From positions 33,026-97,025 of the forward strand of contig JBMONB010000074.1 in assembly GCA_049325315.1 (NCBI GenBank): DNA of 64,000 bases, written 5' to 3'. Positions 32,940 through 42,042 of the stretch are shown piece by piece (position 1 is the stretch's first letter; each line of letters begins with the position of its first letter). This DNA is from JAWLHU01 sp049325315 (GTDB lineage Bacteria; Bacillota; Sulfobacillia; Symbiobacteriales; Symbiobacteriaceae). Under the pieces are notes generated by a model. That model had not been told where the DNA came from and searched no databases. It saw only the letters and a program-made list of their open reading frames with translations. A program made the translations under genes and the position numbers.

Positions 32940-35345
32940 CTACACCACCGGGCCGTCTGGATGGGCGGTGTCCACCATCGTCTCCGGCGGCGGGAGGATG
33001 GACTCGTCCCCCTCCTTGGCATCAGCCAGGGCGATGCGGAGCACTTCATCCATATGTTCGACCAGGTGGACATCCAGCTTCTTGCGGATATTCCCCGGGA
33101 TATCCTCCAGGTCCTTCTCGTTCTCCTTGGGGAGGATGATCTCCGTGATCCCCGCCCGATGGGCGGCCAGCACCTTCTCCTTCACGCCGCCGATTGGCAG
33201 CACACGGCCGCGCAGCGTGATTTCACCGGTCATGGCCACGTTCGCCTTCACCGGCCGCCTGGTCAGCGCCGAGATCACCGCCGTTGCCATGGAGATGCCC
33301 GCCGACGGGCCCTCCTTGGGCACGGCGCCCTCCGGCACGTGAATGTGGATGTCGTTCTTGGTGTGGAAGTCCTCCTCGACGCCCAGCACCTTCGCCCGGC
33401 TGCGAATGTACGAGAAGCCCGCTTGGGCCGATTCCTTCATGACGTCGCCCAACTTGCCGGTGAGGAGGAGCGAGCCCTTGCCCTTCATAACCGACACCTC
33501 AATGGGCATCACATCGCCGCCCACCTCGGTGTAGACCATGCCGGTGGCCACGCCCACCTGGTCCTCCTTGGCCTTCTTGCCCCACGCGAAGCGGGGAGCG
33601 CCCAGGTAGTTGTGCAGGTTCTGCACGGTGACCCGGACCACCTGGGCGTCGCCGGCGGCGATCTCCCGGGCCGCCTTCCGGCAGACGTTGGCGATCTGCC
33701 GCTCCAGGTTGCGGACGCCCGCTTCCCGGGTGTACTCCCGCACGATGGAGCGGATCACGTTCTCCGAGACCTCCAGGTTCTCCTCGTTCAGGCCGTGATC
33801 CTTCCGCTGCTTCGGCAGCAGGTGCCGCTTGGCGATCTCGACCTTCTCATCTTCGGTGTAGCCCGAGATGGTGATCAGTTCCATGCGGTCCAGCAGCGGC
33901 CGCGGGATGTTCCAGATCACATTGGCCGTGGTGATGAAAAGCACGTTGGAGAGGTCGAAGGGCGACTCGATGTAGTGGTCGGAGAAGCTGGCGTTCTGTT
34001 CAGGATCCAGCACCTCCAGCAGCGCCGAGGCGGGGTCGCCCCGGAAGTCGGAGGACATCTTGTCGATCTCGTCGAGCAGGAAGACCGGGTTCTTGGAACC
34101 CGCCTGCCGCATGCCCTGAATGATCCGTCCCGGCATGGCGCCCACGTAGGTCCGCCGGTGGCCCCGAATCTCGGCCTCGTCGCGGACACCGCCCAGGGAG
34201 ATGCGCACAAACTTGCGACCCAGGGCGTTTGCCACCGACTTGGCCAGCGAGGTCTTGCCGACGCCGGGCGGTCCGGCCAGGCAGAGAATGGGCCCCTTCA
34301 TCTTCTCGACCAGCTTTCGGACCGCGAGGTACTCCAGAATCCGGTCCTTCGGCTTCTTCAGGCCGTAGTGCTCGTCTTCCAGGACCGCCTCCGACTTCTT
34401 CAGGTCGATGGTGTCGTCGCTCAGTTGGTTCCAGGGAAGGTTGGTGATCCAGTCGAGGTAGTTGCGGACCACCACCGCCTCGGCGGCCATGGGCGGCATC
34501 TTCTCCAGCCGGTCCACCTCGCGCAGCGCCTTCTCCTTCACCTCGTCGGGCAGGCCCAGTTCCTCGATCTTCTTGCGGAACTCCTCGGACTCTGTGCCCT
34601 TTTCGTCCCGCTCTCCCAACTCTTTCTGGATCGCCTTGATCTGCTCCCGCAGATAGTACTCCCGCTGGGTTTTCTCCATCTGCTTGCGGACCCGGACATT
34701 GATCTTCCGCTCGAGGTCCAGGACCTCCATCTCGCGGGTGAGAATGTCGGAGACACGCTCCAGCCGCTCGTTCACATCGAACGCCTCGAGCACGGACTGC
34801 TTGTCCTTCATCTCGAGATTCGTCAGATAGGCGATAATGGTGTCGGCGAGACGCCCCGGCTCCTCCACCTGAACGGCGGTGACCAGCGACTCCGGGGGCG
34901 CCTTCTTCGAGGACTTGATATAGCGCTCGTACTGGTTAACAACCATGCGCATGAGCGCCTCGGCCTCGGGGGTCTTGGCCGGGTCTTCAGGAGCCTCCTC
35001 CACCGCCACGCGCAGGGAGGGCTCCTCCTCGGTATAATGGTCAATCCGGGCACGGGAGATGCCCTCAAAGACGACCTTGATCGTCCCGCCCGGGACCTTG
35101 ACCACCTGCTTGATCTCAACCACGGTACCAACCGAGAAGATATCGTCAGGACCAGGCGTCTCGACCTTCGCGTCCCGCTGCATGGCCAGCACCATCCGCC
35201 GGCCCTCGGTCATAGCCTGATCGACCGCGCGGATCGACTTCTCCCGACCCACCTCCAGGGGGACGATCATGGTCGGGAAGACGATCTGGCCCTTCAGCGG
35301 CAGAAGCGGGAGGTTCACCAGCTTTCCCGTTCGCTCGTTGGCCAC
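32940..35345 (-). CDS. lon: ATP-dependent protease Lon (LonA type)
   Basis: Cytoplasmic AAA+ serine protease, 801 residues: an N-terminal substrate-binding domain (about 8-200, LPLLPLKGQIVFPTMIVPL), AAA+ module with Walker A GPPGVGKTS and Walker B VFLLDEIDKM, and C-terminal protease with the Ser-Lys dyad (Ser in EGPSAGISMA; Lys in GGVKEKVLAAHRAG). The GTG start is chosen from two neighbouring in-frame GTGs because AGGAGGTGA lies just upstream of it. It precedes engB and follows lonB, the Bacillus-like lonB-lonA-ysxC order. No CtsR or HrcA-type operator is visible in the 275-base upstream gap. Confidence 0.96.
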   Translation of the reverse strand: MANERTGKLVNLPLLPLKGQIVFPTMIVPLEVGREKSIRAVDQAMTEGRRMVLAMQRDAKVETPGPDDIFSVGTVVEIKQVVKVPGGTIKVVFEGISRARIDHYTEEEPSLRVAVEEAPEDPAKTPEAEALMRMVVNQYERYIKSSKKAPPESLVTAVQVEEPGRLADTIIAYLTNLEMKDKQSVLEAFDVNERLERVSDILTREMEVLDLERKINVRVRKQMEKTQREYYLREQIKAIQKELGERDEKGTESEEFRKKIEELGLPDEVKEKALREVDRLEKMPPMAAEAVVVRNYLDWITNLPWNQLSDDTIDLKKSEAVLEDEHYGLKKPKDRILEYLAVRKLVEKMKGPILCLAGPPGVGKTSLAKSVANALGRKFVRISLGGVRDEAEIRGHRRTYVGAMPGRIIQGMRQAGSKNPVFLLDEIDKMSSDFRGDPASALLEVLDPEQNASFSDHYIESPFDLSNVLFITTANVIWNIPRPLLDRMELITISGYTEDEKVEIAKRHLLPKQRKDHGLNEENLEVSENVIRSIVREYTREAGVRNLERQIANVCRKAAREIAAGDAQVVRVTVQNLHNYLGAPRFAWGKKAKEDQVGVATGMVYTEVGGDVMPIEVSVMKGKGSLLLTGKLGDVMKESAQAGFSYIRSRAKVLGVEEDFHTKNDIHIHVPEGAVPKEGPSAGISMATAVISALTRRPVKANVAMTGEITLRGRVLPIGGVKEKVLAAHRAGITEIILPKENEKDLEDIPGNIRKKLDVHLVEHMDEVLRIALADAKEGDESILPPPETMVDTAHPDGPVV

Positions 35346-35566
35346 CCGTGTCACCTCCTGGCAATGCCTTGATTTAGATTCTAGCACACTTGGGTCGGGG
35401 AACCATCCAGTTAGATAGAAGGTCCTTGTGTTATCTTAAGACGTGTTCTGCATGGGGGTAGGTTCGCGATCCTGCCCCAAGCGAAAGAATATAACGGCCT
35501 TAGGTTTCGCTTCACCCCTCCCAGCTATTCAGCCCCAAAGCGGTGTTGCCCCGTTCCCGCAGACAG

Positions 35567-35595
35567 GAGAGCCCCCGGAAATCCCGGAGGCTCTC
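35567..35595 (-). terminator. Hairpin after lonB
   Basis: Arms GAGAGCCCCCGG and CCGGAGGCTCTC with a five-base loop, 26 bases after the lonB stop. The U-tract is poor, so termination strength is uncertain. Confidence 0.5.
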
Positions 35596-35620
35596 TTCCC
35601 TGCTGCCGGGCGCGCTATGG

Positions 35621-37351
35621 TCAGGAGTCGATACGGGAGACCGAGACGGCGGGTTGCGGAATCGCGGGAATCTCCAGGGCGGGCACCGGAACCGGCAGCG
35701 GCCGTTCCGTCTCCAGCTCGACCCGCGGCTCCTCCTCTACCTGGAGCGCCTCCGCAAAGAGCTCATCGAGCCGCTCCACCGGAATCACCGTAATCCCCTT
35801 CAGGTCACGGAAGCACTCCTGCCAGTTCTCCTGGGGGATCAGCACCCGGCTGCACCCTGCCTGGCGGGCCGCCTCCACCTTAGCCACCACGCCACCGACC
35901 GGCTTGACCAGCCCCCGAATGGAGACCTCGCCGGTCATGGCGATCCGGTTATCCACCGGCTGACCCGTGAAGGCGCTGTAGATGGCCGTGGCGATGGCAA
36001 CACCGGCGCTGGGGCCATCGACCGGAACGCCGCCCGGGAAGTTGACATGGATATCGTAGTCCCGCGGGTCTACCTCCAGGTACTGCTTCAGCACCGTAAG
36101 GACATTCTCCACCGAGCCCTTGGCCATCGACTTGCGCCGCATGGTCCGCCCCGGACCGCCCACCTCTTCCTCATCGACCACGCCGGTGACCGTGACCAGG
36201 CCCTGACCATGCGCCTTGGCCGGTCGCACATCGACCTCCAACTCCAGCAGGTGGCCCACGTTCGGCCCGCTCACCGCCAGACCGTTCACATAGCCCACCA
36301 GCGGCCGGGCCGGAATCCGCCGGTCAGGCCGGGGCTGAAGCTGGCCGGAGTTGATCACCCACTCCACCTCCGACTGCGGGATCGCCTTCCGGCTGGTACC
36401 GGAGAGAATCCCCCCGGCGATCTGGACGATATTAACCGCCTCACGCCCGTTGGTGGCGTACCGCTTGATCACCTCAAGCGCCCCGCCATCGATGGAAAGC
36501 CCCACCTTCTCCGCCGCCCGCTTGGCCACCTGGGCCACCTCGTCGGGCAGCAGCGGCCGGAAGAAGATCTCCATGCACCGCGACCGGATCGCCGGTGGAA
36601 TCTCATGAGGCAGGCGGGTCGTAGCACCTACCAGCCGGAAGTCGGCCGGCAGCCCATTCTCAAAGATATCTTTGATATGCGTTGGCACATTCGGGTCCTC
36701 AGCCGAGTAGTAGGCCGACTCCAGGTAGACCTTCCGGTCCTCCAGCACCTTCAGGAGCTTGTTCATCTGCACCGGATGCAGCTCGCCGATCTCATCGAGA
36801 AACAGCACCCCGCCGTGGGCCTTGGTGACCGCCCCCGGCTTCGGCTGCGGGATCCCGGCGATTCCCAGGGGACCGGCGCCCTGATAGATCGGGTCATGCA
36901 CCGAGCCGATCAACGGGTCCGCAATCCCCCGCTCGTCAAACCGGGCGGTGGTGGAGTCCAGCTCCACAAAGGAGGCCTCTTTCTTGAAGGGCGAAATCGG
37001 GTTCCGCTTCGCCTCCTCCAGCACCAGCCGCGCCGCCGCCGTCTTGCCAACGCCCGGCGGCCCATAGATCAGCACATGCTGCGGATTCGGTCCGCACAGA
37101 GCCGCCCGCAGCGCCCTCAGCCCCTCCTTCTGTCCCACAATCTCGTCGAAGCTGGTGGGCCGGGTCTTCTCCGAGAGCGGCTCGGTCAGGCTGATCGACC
37201 GCATGCGCCGCAGCTTATCCATCTCCTTGCGGGACTCCTTTTCGACCGCCACCTTGTTCCCCTGCTGGCTCCGCAGCAGGTTCCAGAAGTAGAGGCCGAT
37301 CACGATGGCGAAGAACACTTGAATAATGGTCAAGATGCTGCCCAAGGCCAT
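35621..37351 (-). CDS. lonB: Membrane-anchored ATP-dependent protease LonB
   Basis: Bacterial LonB, the sporulation-associated Lon paralogue of Firmicutes, 576 residues. It lacks the LonA N-terminal substrate domain and instead starts with one hydrophobic segment (about 5-24; SILTIIQVFFAIVIGLYF). The AAA+ domain has Walker A YGPPGVGKTAAARL and Walker B GGVLFLDEIGEL. The protease domain has the catalytic Ser in DGPSAGVAIATA and Lys in GGVVAKVEAARQAG. The C-terminus is a Pro-rich tail. GGGAGGAGGG precedes the ATG. In Bacillus LonB works in the forespore; a similar role here is inference. It stands directly upstream of lon. Confidence 0.93.
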   Translation of the reverse strand: MALGSILTIIQVFFAIVIGLYFWNLLRSQQGNKVAVEKESRKEMDKLRRMRSISLTEPLSEKTRPTSFDEIVGQKEGLRALRAALCGPNPQHVLIYGPPGVGKTAAARLVLEEAKRNPISPFKKEASFVELDSTTARFDERGIADPLIGSVHDPIYQGAGPLGIAGIPQPKPGAVTKAHGGVLFLDEIGELHPVQMNKLLKVLEDRKVYLESAYYSAEDPNVPTHIKDIFENGLPADFRLVGATTRLPHEIPPAIRSRCMEIFFRPLLPDEVAQVAKRAAEKVGLSIDGGALEVIKRYATNGREAVNIVQIAGGILSGTSRKAIPQSEVEWVINSGQLQPRPDRRIPARPLVGYVNGLAVSGPNVGHLLELEVDVRPAKAHGQGLVTVTGVVDEEEVGGPGRTMRRKSMAKGSVENVLTVLKQYLEVDPRDYDIHVNFPGGVPVDGPSAGVAIATAIYSAFTGQPVDNRIAMTGEVSIRGLVKPVGGVVAKVEAARQAGCSRVLIPQENWQECFRDLKGITVIPVERLDELFAEALQVEEEPRVELETERPLPVPVPALEIPAIPQPAVSVSRIDS

Positions 37352-37604
37352 GCTCTTCGAAACCCTCCTCCCGCCGCTTCACGTAAGCGCTGTAGTTTTG
37401 CCAGCGCGCAGCTGCGTTTCTCTCTGGCGCTAGTATTCCCGCGTGGCAAAGCCGCGAATGCTGGATGAACATTCCGTGTTGACATAGCAACTATTTGTCA
37501 TGCACGCATGCCGGACTAGGCGAAAAGTATGGATGAATAATAGTATCAGGTAGAGGATTCCCGTAATTCGTATAGAATCTCTATTAACATTAGCCGGAAA
37601 CGTT

Positions 37605-37621
37605 GTTTCTTATAAAGAAAC
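37605..37621 (+). promoter_or_regulatory. Perfect palindrome upstream of iclR-type gene
   Basis: GTTTCTT-ATA-AAGAAAC, 17 bases with perfect seven-base arms, 17 bases before the chosen start. Location and form suit autoregulation by the IclR-type protein, and they argue against the TTG at 37603 as a start. It lies in an unusually AT-rich stretch (37440-37640). Confidence 0.55.
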
Positions 37622-37638
37622 GCTGTGCTTGGGGGAGG

Positions 37639-38406
37639 ATGACCATCACACACGCGAACACCCTCCAGACTCTCGACAAAGGCCTCCGGGTGCTCACCTG
37701 TTTCACACCAAGCACACCCGAATGGGGCGTAACGGCGCTATCTGAGCATCTCGGCATGCCGAAGAGTGTCGTACATAAAACCCTGGCTTCCTTTGAGCGG
37801 TGGGGAATGGTCGTGCAAGATGTAGAGACCAGACGCTATCGACTGGGGCTGAGGATTCTCCAACTGGCAGAGGCGGTCTCAGAGACCCGGGAACTGCGAG
37901 CTGCCGCTGGTCCCCTCATGGACCATCTTTCGGCCCGAACCCGCGAAACAGTCGTGCTGCGCATTGTGGATGGTGATGATACGGTCTGGCTCGATGTGCG
38001 TGAAAGCCCGGAACAGATGCGGATGACCGCTCGGGTAGGACGACGGACTCCGCTCTATAGCGGGGCATCCAATCTCATGCTCACAGCCTACCTCCCTGCG
38101 GAGCGGGTCGAGCAGATCGTTCAACATTGCGCCCCGGCGAACCACCCGGCACGAACCGACTTCCAAGGGTTCCTCCAGCGGTTGGCTGGAATCCGCGAGG
38201 CCGGGCATGCCGTATCCACCGGCGAGGTGGAACCCGGTGTCACCGCTGTGGCCGCCCCCGTCCGAGACGGTTCGGGTAGAGTCGTGGCCAGTCTGAGCGT
38301 ATCTGGGCCAGCCTACCGAATCACGGGTGAGCAGATTCCGACGTTGATCCACTTGGTGTCAGAGGCGGCAGCCGACATCTCACGACGGCTGCGCGCCCCT
38401 ACATAG
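37639..38406 (+). CDS. IclR-family transcriptional regulator
   Basis: DNA-binding regulator of 255 residues. The N-terminal winged helix (about 8-70; GVTALSEHLGMPKSVVHKTL) is followed by an IclR effector domain (about 80-250; VVLRIVDGDDTVWLDVRES; AVSTGEVEPGVTAVAAPV). It probably controls the peptide-uptake cluster that begins 27 bases downstream, and itself through the 17-base palindrome. The ATG used follows directly on GGGGGAGG, a tight spacing. A TTG 36 bases earlier is less likely. The inducer is unknown. Confidence 0.9.
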   Translation: MTITHANTLQTLDKGLRVLTCFTPSTPEWGVTALSEHLGMPKSVVHKTLASFERWGMVVQDVETRRYRLGLRILQLAEAVSETRELRAAAGPLMDHLSARTRETVVLRIVDGDDTVWLDVRESPEQMRMTARVGRRTPLYSGASNLMLTAYLPAERVEQIVQHCAPANHPARTDFQGFLQRLAGIREAGHAVSTGEVEPGVTAVAAPVRDGSGRVVASLSVSGPAYRITGEQIPTLIHLVSEAAADISRRLRAPT

Positions 38407-38433
38407 GAGAGAAGTGTGAAAGGGGGAGGCACT

Positions 38434-40104
38434 ATGCAGCAGAGGCGCAAGCGGACGCTGTGGCTCGTGGTGGGTCTGATGCTCGTAAGCCTGGTCGTCA
38501 GTGCCTGCGGGGAGTCGGGGAAGACAGGAACCGGTGGCAATACCACAACTGACAACAACACGCAGACAGCCAAGGAGGAGCCGAAGGGGCCCAGGAAGGG
38601 CGGAACCCTTACGGTCGGCAGAATCGAGGATACAGAGACGCTCGATCCGCACCGGACCACGGCTGTCTCCTCGAACCAGATCACCGCCATGACCATGGAC
38701 ACGCTAGTCGTGCTGGATTACGACATGACCGTAAAGCCCGGCCTCGCTGAGAAGTGGGAGATCAGCGACGAAGGTAAAACCTATACCTTCTTCTTGAAGA
38801 AGGGCGTGAAATTCCATTCCGGCAAGGCGATGACCGCCGCGGACGTCAAGTACACCCTGGACCGGTGGAAGAACCTGAAGGGTTCGCCGAGCGCCTTCAC
38901 CATCAAGCCGATCTCGTCGGTGGAGGTGAAGGATGACTACACCGTCGTGGTCAGGCTCTCTGAGCCCTTTGGCCTGCTTCTGACAAACCTGACCGCCTCC
39001 TACGCCAGTATCCTGAACTCGGAGTTCACGGAGAAGCAGGGGGACAACTACGGCACCACTCCCCAGACCACCGATGGCACCGGCCCCTTCAAGGTGGTCG
39101 AGTGGGTCCGCAACGACCGGCTGGTTCTGGAGCGGAACCCCGATTACACCTGGGGTCCGGCGATCAATCAGAACCAGGGGCCGGCTCACGTCGAGAAGAT
39201 CGTCTGGAAGGTGATCCCCGAGGGCGCCACCCGTATGGCGGAACTCGAGACCGGCGGCCTCCATTTCACCGCAGATATTCCGGCGGTTGATGTCGATCGC
39301 CTGAAGGCCACCCCCTCTGTGAAGATGGTCCAGTACGCTGACTTCAATACCGTCTTCATGGGCATGCGCACGAACAAGAAGCCCCTGGACGACATTCGGG
39401 TCCGCCGGGCGATTCAGCACGCGATCAACAAGAAAGAGATCGTAGACGGCGGCTTCTATGGTCTGGCCCAGGTCGCAAAGACACCGGCAGCCCCCGGCAT
39501 TCCAGGGCATCCGGCCAACGCCGATCAGATCACATACGGCTATGACCCGCAGAAGGCCGGACAACTGTTAGATGAGGCCGGCTGGAAGATGGGCTCCAAC
39601 GGCATCCGTGAGAAGGACGGGAAGCCGCTCACCCTGGAGCTGTGGTACTCCAAGGGCTCCAACATTGATGTGGTCATCCCGATGGTTCAGGCCCAGTTGA
39701 AGAAGGTCGGCATCGATCTCAAGCTGAAGCAGCTCGAGTGGTCGGCCTACCTGGCTGCGCTGCGGGCGGGCGAACACCAGCTGATGTGGATGTCCATCCG
39801 CTACACGACCACCGACGGTGTCCTCTACTTCTACTTCCACTCCAAGCAGCGCCCGGCTCCCAACCGGTTTGAGTACGTGAACCCGACCGTCGATGATCTG
39901 CTGGACAAGGCCCGGATTACCAGCGACGCGAAGGCGCAGGCGGAGATGTGGGCCAAGGTGCAGGAGGAGGCCATGCGTGACGCCTTCTGGACGCCAATCG
40001 TCCACGAAGACCGCATCGTGGGCCACGCGCCGGCGCTTGAGGGCCTGAAGATCCACCCGTCCAACGTGCTCTATAAGGGCCTTGATCTCTGGTTGAAGAA
40101 CTAA
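38434..40104 (+). CDS. Peptide/opine ABC transporter substrate-binding lipoprotein (SBP_bac_5)
   Basis: Extracytoplasmic solute-binding protein of cluster C (oligopeptide/nickel type), 556 residues, anchored at Cys25 in the lipobox VSAC after a hydrophobic signal peptide and followed by a Thr/Asn-rich linker. Family features are GGTLTVGRIEDTETLDPH at the start of the mature part, FHSGKAMTAADVKYTLDRW and the DIRVRRAIQHAINKKEI block. Start: ATG with GGGGGAGG upstream; a GTG six codons earlier is less likely. It is the first structural gene after the IclR regulator. A GC-rich hairpin (40112-40137) after it would make this protein more abundant than the permeases. Confidence 0.93.
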   Translation: MQQRRKRTLWLVVGLMLVSLVVSACGESGKTGTGGNTTTDNNTQTAKEEPKGPRKGGTLTVGRIEDTETLDPHRTTAVSSNQITAMTMDTLVVLDYDMTVKPGLAEKWEISDEGKTYTFFLKKGVKFHSGKAMTAADVKYTLDRWKNLKGSPSAFTIKPISSVEVKDDYTVVVRLSEPFGLLLTNLTASYASILNSEFTEKQGDNYGTTPQTTDGTGPFKVVEWVRNDRLVLERNPDYTWGPAINQNQGPAHVEKIVWKVIPEGATRMAELETGGLHFTADIPAVDVDRLKATPSVKMVQYADFNTVFMGMRTNKKPLDDIRVRRAIQHAINKKEIVDGGFYGLAQVAKTPAAPGIPGHPANADQITYGYDPQKAGQLLDEAGWKMGSNGIREKDGKPLTLELWYSKGSNIDVVIPMVQAQLKKVGIDLKLKQLEWSAYLAALRAGEHQLMWMSIRYTTTDGVLYFYFHSKQRPAPNRFEYVNPTVDDLLDKARITSDAKAQAEMWAKVQEEAMRDAFWTPIVHEDRIVGHAPALEGLKIHPSNVLYKGLDLWLKN

Positions 40105-40111
40105 GCGGAAT

Positions 40112-40137
40112 GGGGCCCCGCCGTGAGACGGGGCCCC
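40112..40137 (+). terminator. Attenuating hairpin between binding-protein and permease genes
   Basis: Nine-base arms GGGGCCCCG and CGGGGCCCC followed by TTCTTTC. An internal partial terminator after a binding-protein gene is a common way to set excess expression of that component. Confidence 0.7.
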
Positions 40138-40165
40138 TTCTTTCGCATGTGGGGGTGTCGCGCCG

Positions 40166-41107
40166 ATGCACAAATATGCCATTCGCAGGCTCTTCATGGC
40201 GGTGCCCGTGCTGCTGGGGGTAATGGTGCTGGTCTTTCTCATTCTGCACCTCTCCCCCGGCGACCCCGCAGTGACCGTGGCCGGACCCGATGCGCCGCCG
40301 GAGACGATCGAGGCGGTCCGGGCGGAGTTGGGCCTGGACAAGCCGCTCTATGTCCAGTTCGCCACCTACTTAAAGAACGTGCTGAGTGGAGACCTGGGCC
40401 GCTCCATCCGGTCACGGGAACCGGTGGCGCTGCTGATTGGGAAGACCTTTCCGAACACGGTCCAACTGGCCCTGGCGGGAGTGATCTTCGCGGTGATCAT
40501 CAGCATCCCGGTAGGGGTCATCTCTGCCGTCCGCCGGAACTCCTGGATCGACAACACCTCTCGGTTTGCGGCATTCCTGGGTGTCTCCATGCCCGTGTTC
40601 GCCGTAGGCCTTCTCGCCATGTACATCTTCGCCTACAAGTTGCGATGGTTCCCGCTCTCCGGGTACGGTGGATCCCTCTTTACGCTGACAGGACTCCGCC
40701 ATCTGGTACTGCCGGCTGTGACCGTTAGCAGTTTCTCCATTGCGGTTCTCACCCGGCTGACCCGTTCCAGCATGCTGGAGGTCATTGGGCAGGACTTCAT
40801 TCGAACGGCTCGTGCCAAGGGCCTGGCCGAGCGGTCTGTCATCTTCAAACACGCCCTGCGGAACGCCCTCCTGCCCGTGATTACGGTGCTGGGGATCCAG
40901 TTCGGCGCTCTCATGGGCGGGGCCGTGGTGACTGAGACCATCTTCGCCTGGCCCGGCGTCGGGCGCCTCTCGATCAACGCCATTCTCACCCGGGACTTCC
41001 CGGTGGTTCAGGGGGTTGTCCTCCTGGTGTCCACAGTCTTCGTCCTGGCCAACCTGATGGTCGACCTGCTCTATGCGACCATCGACCCGCGGATTTCCTA
41101 TGAGTAA
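40166..41107 (+). CDS. Peptide ABC transporter permease, DppB type
   Basis: Inner-membrane permease, 313 residues with six membrane segments. The DppB/OppB N-terminal signature (MVLVFLILHLSPGDPA) and the coupling loop DFIRTARAKGLAERSVIFKH are visible. The ATG has GGGGGTG eight bases upstream. It pairs with the DppC-type subunit encoded 14 bases later. No ATP-binding subunit gene follows. Confidence 0.94.
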   Translation: MHKYAIRRLFMAVPVLLGVMVLVFLILHLSPGDPAVTVAGPDAPPETIEAVRAELGLDKPLYVQFATYLKNVLSGDLGRSIRSREPVALLIGKTFPNTVQLALAGVIFAVIISIPVGVISAVRRNSWIDNTSRFAAFLGVSMPVFAVGLLAMYIFAYKLRWFPLSGYGGSLFTLTGLRHLVLPAVTVSSFSIAVLTRLTRSSMLEVIGQDFIRTARAKGLAERSVIFKHALRNALLPVITVLGIQFGALMGGAVVTETIFAWPGVGRLSINAILTRDFPVVQGVVLLVSTVFVLANLMVDLLYATIDPRISYE

Positions 41108-41121
41108 GGGGGGGGGACGGT

Positions 41122-42027
41122 ATGGCGCTGACCAATCCACAGCCAAACAGCAAGGAACAGACTGCCGGACCTCAGTTTGACCCGGCACCGAGCCAGTTCC
41201 GCATGGTGATGCGCCGTCTGATGCGAAACAAGGCGTCCGTAGCGGGGACTGTCATCATTCTCATCCTGGTCACCACCGCGGTCTTCGCTCCGCTGCTGGC
41301 CCCATATGACCCGATTGAGCAGAACGTGCCGGGGCGGTTTGCCAAGCCCTCCGCCACCCACATTCTCGGGACCGACGAGCTGGGACGGGACATCTTCAGC
41401 CGGATCATCGCCGGGACCCGCCTCTCGCTCCTCTCCAGCCTCACGGCTGTCAGTATCAGCCTGACGCTTGGCGTCCTGATCGGCCTTACCGCCGGCTACT
41501 ACCGCCATGCCGATGCGATCCTCATGCGCCTGATGGATGTGCTCATGGCATTCCCCGGAATCCTCCTGGCTATCGCCATCGTGTCGGCGCTGGGGCCAGG
41601 GCTGGTGAACGCCATGATCGCCGTCGGCGTCCAGTCTGTGCCTAGCTTTGCCCGAATCACGCGGGCCCAGGTACTGTCGATCCGGCAGATGGAGTACATC
41701 ACGGCGGTAAAGGCCACTGGCGCACAGGACTTCCGAATCCTCTGGCGCCATGTGCTGCCCAACGCCTCCGCCCCGATCATCATCTACACCACCCTGAACC
41801 TGGCCACAGCGATTCTCTCTGCCTCCGTCCTCAGCTTTCTGGGGCTGGGCGCCTCACCCCCCACCCCGGACTGGGGCAGCATGGTGAGCACCGCCCGGCA
41901 GTTCCTCTTTAACTACCCGCATGTGGCGTTGTTCCCGACCCTGGCTATCTTCATAACCGTCCTCGCCTTCAACTTCCTGGGCGATGGACTACGAGACGCT
42001 CTCGACCCCCGGCTCAAGGATGTATAG
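41122..42027 (+). CDS. Peptide ABC transporter permease, DppC type
   Basis: Second permease subunit, 301 residues. After a polar N-terminus comes an OppC N-terminal segment (NKASVAGTVIILILV), the conserved HILGTDELGRDIFSRIIAGTR and the coupling loop EYITAVKATGAQDFRILWRH. It starts at ATG behind a G-rich ribosome site and is followed after 15 bases by the peptidase gene, so the two are surely co-transcribed. The ATPases (DppD/DppF or a shared multi-transporter ATPase) must be supplied from elsewhere. Confidence 0.94.
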   Translation: MALTNPQPNSKEQTAGPQFDPAPSQFRMVMRRLMRNKASVAGTVIILILVTTAVFAPLLAPYDPIEQNVPGRFAKPSATHILGTDELGRDIFSRIIAGTRLSLLSSLTAVSISLTLGVLIGLTAGYYRHADAILMRLMDVLMAFPGILLAIAIVSALGPGLVNAMIAVGVQSVPSFARITRAQVLSIRQMEYITAVKATGAQDFRILWRHVLPNASAPIIIYTTLNLATAILSASVLSFLGLGASPPTPDWGSMVSTARQFLFNYPHVALFPTLAIFITVLAFNFLGDGLRDALDPRLKDV

Positions 42028-42042
42028 GGAGGAGAAACCCCA

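Noticed and set aside
32304..35372. Very long plus-strand open frame (1022 codons) opposite engB and lon
   Set aside because: It lies antisense to two well-conserved genes; its translation is rich in His, Leu, Gln and Arg with no domain, as expected from high-GC antisense frames.
35543..37468. Plus-strand open frame of 641 codons opposite lonB
   Set aside because: Antisense to a full-length LonB; no recognisable domain.
37603..37638. TTG at 37603 as start of the IclR-type gene
   Set aside because: It has no ribosome site and would place the perfect palindrome inside the coding region; the ATG at 37639 starts the recognisable domain.
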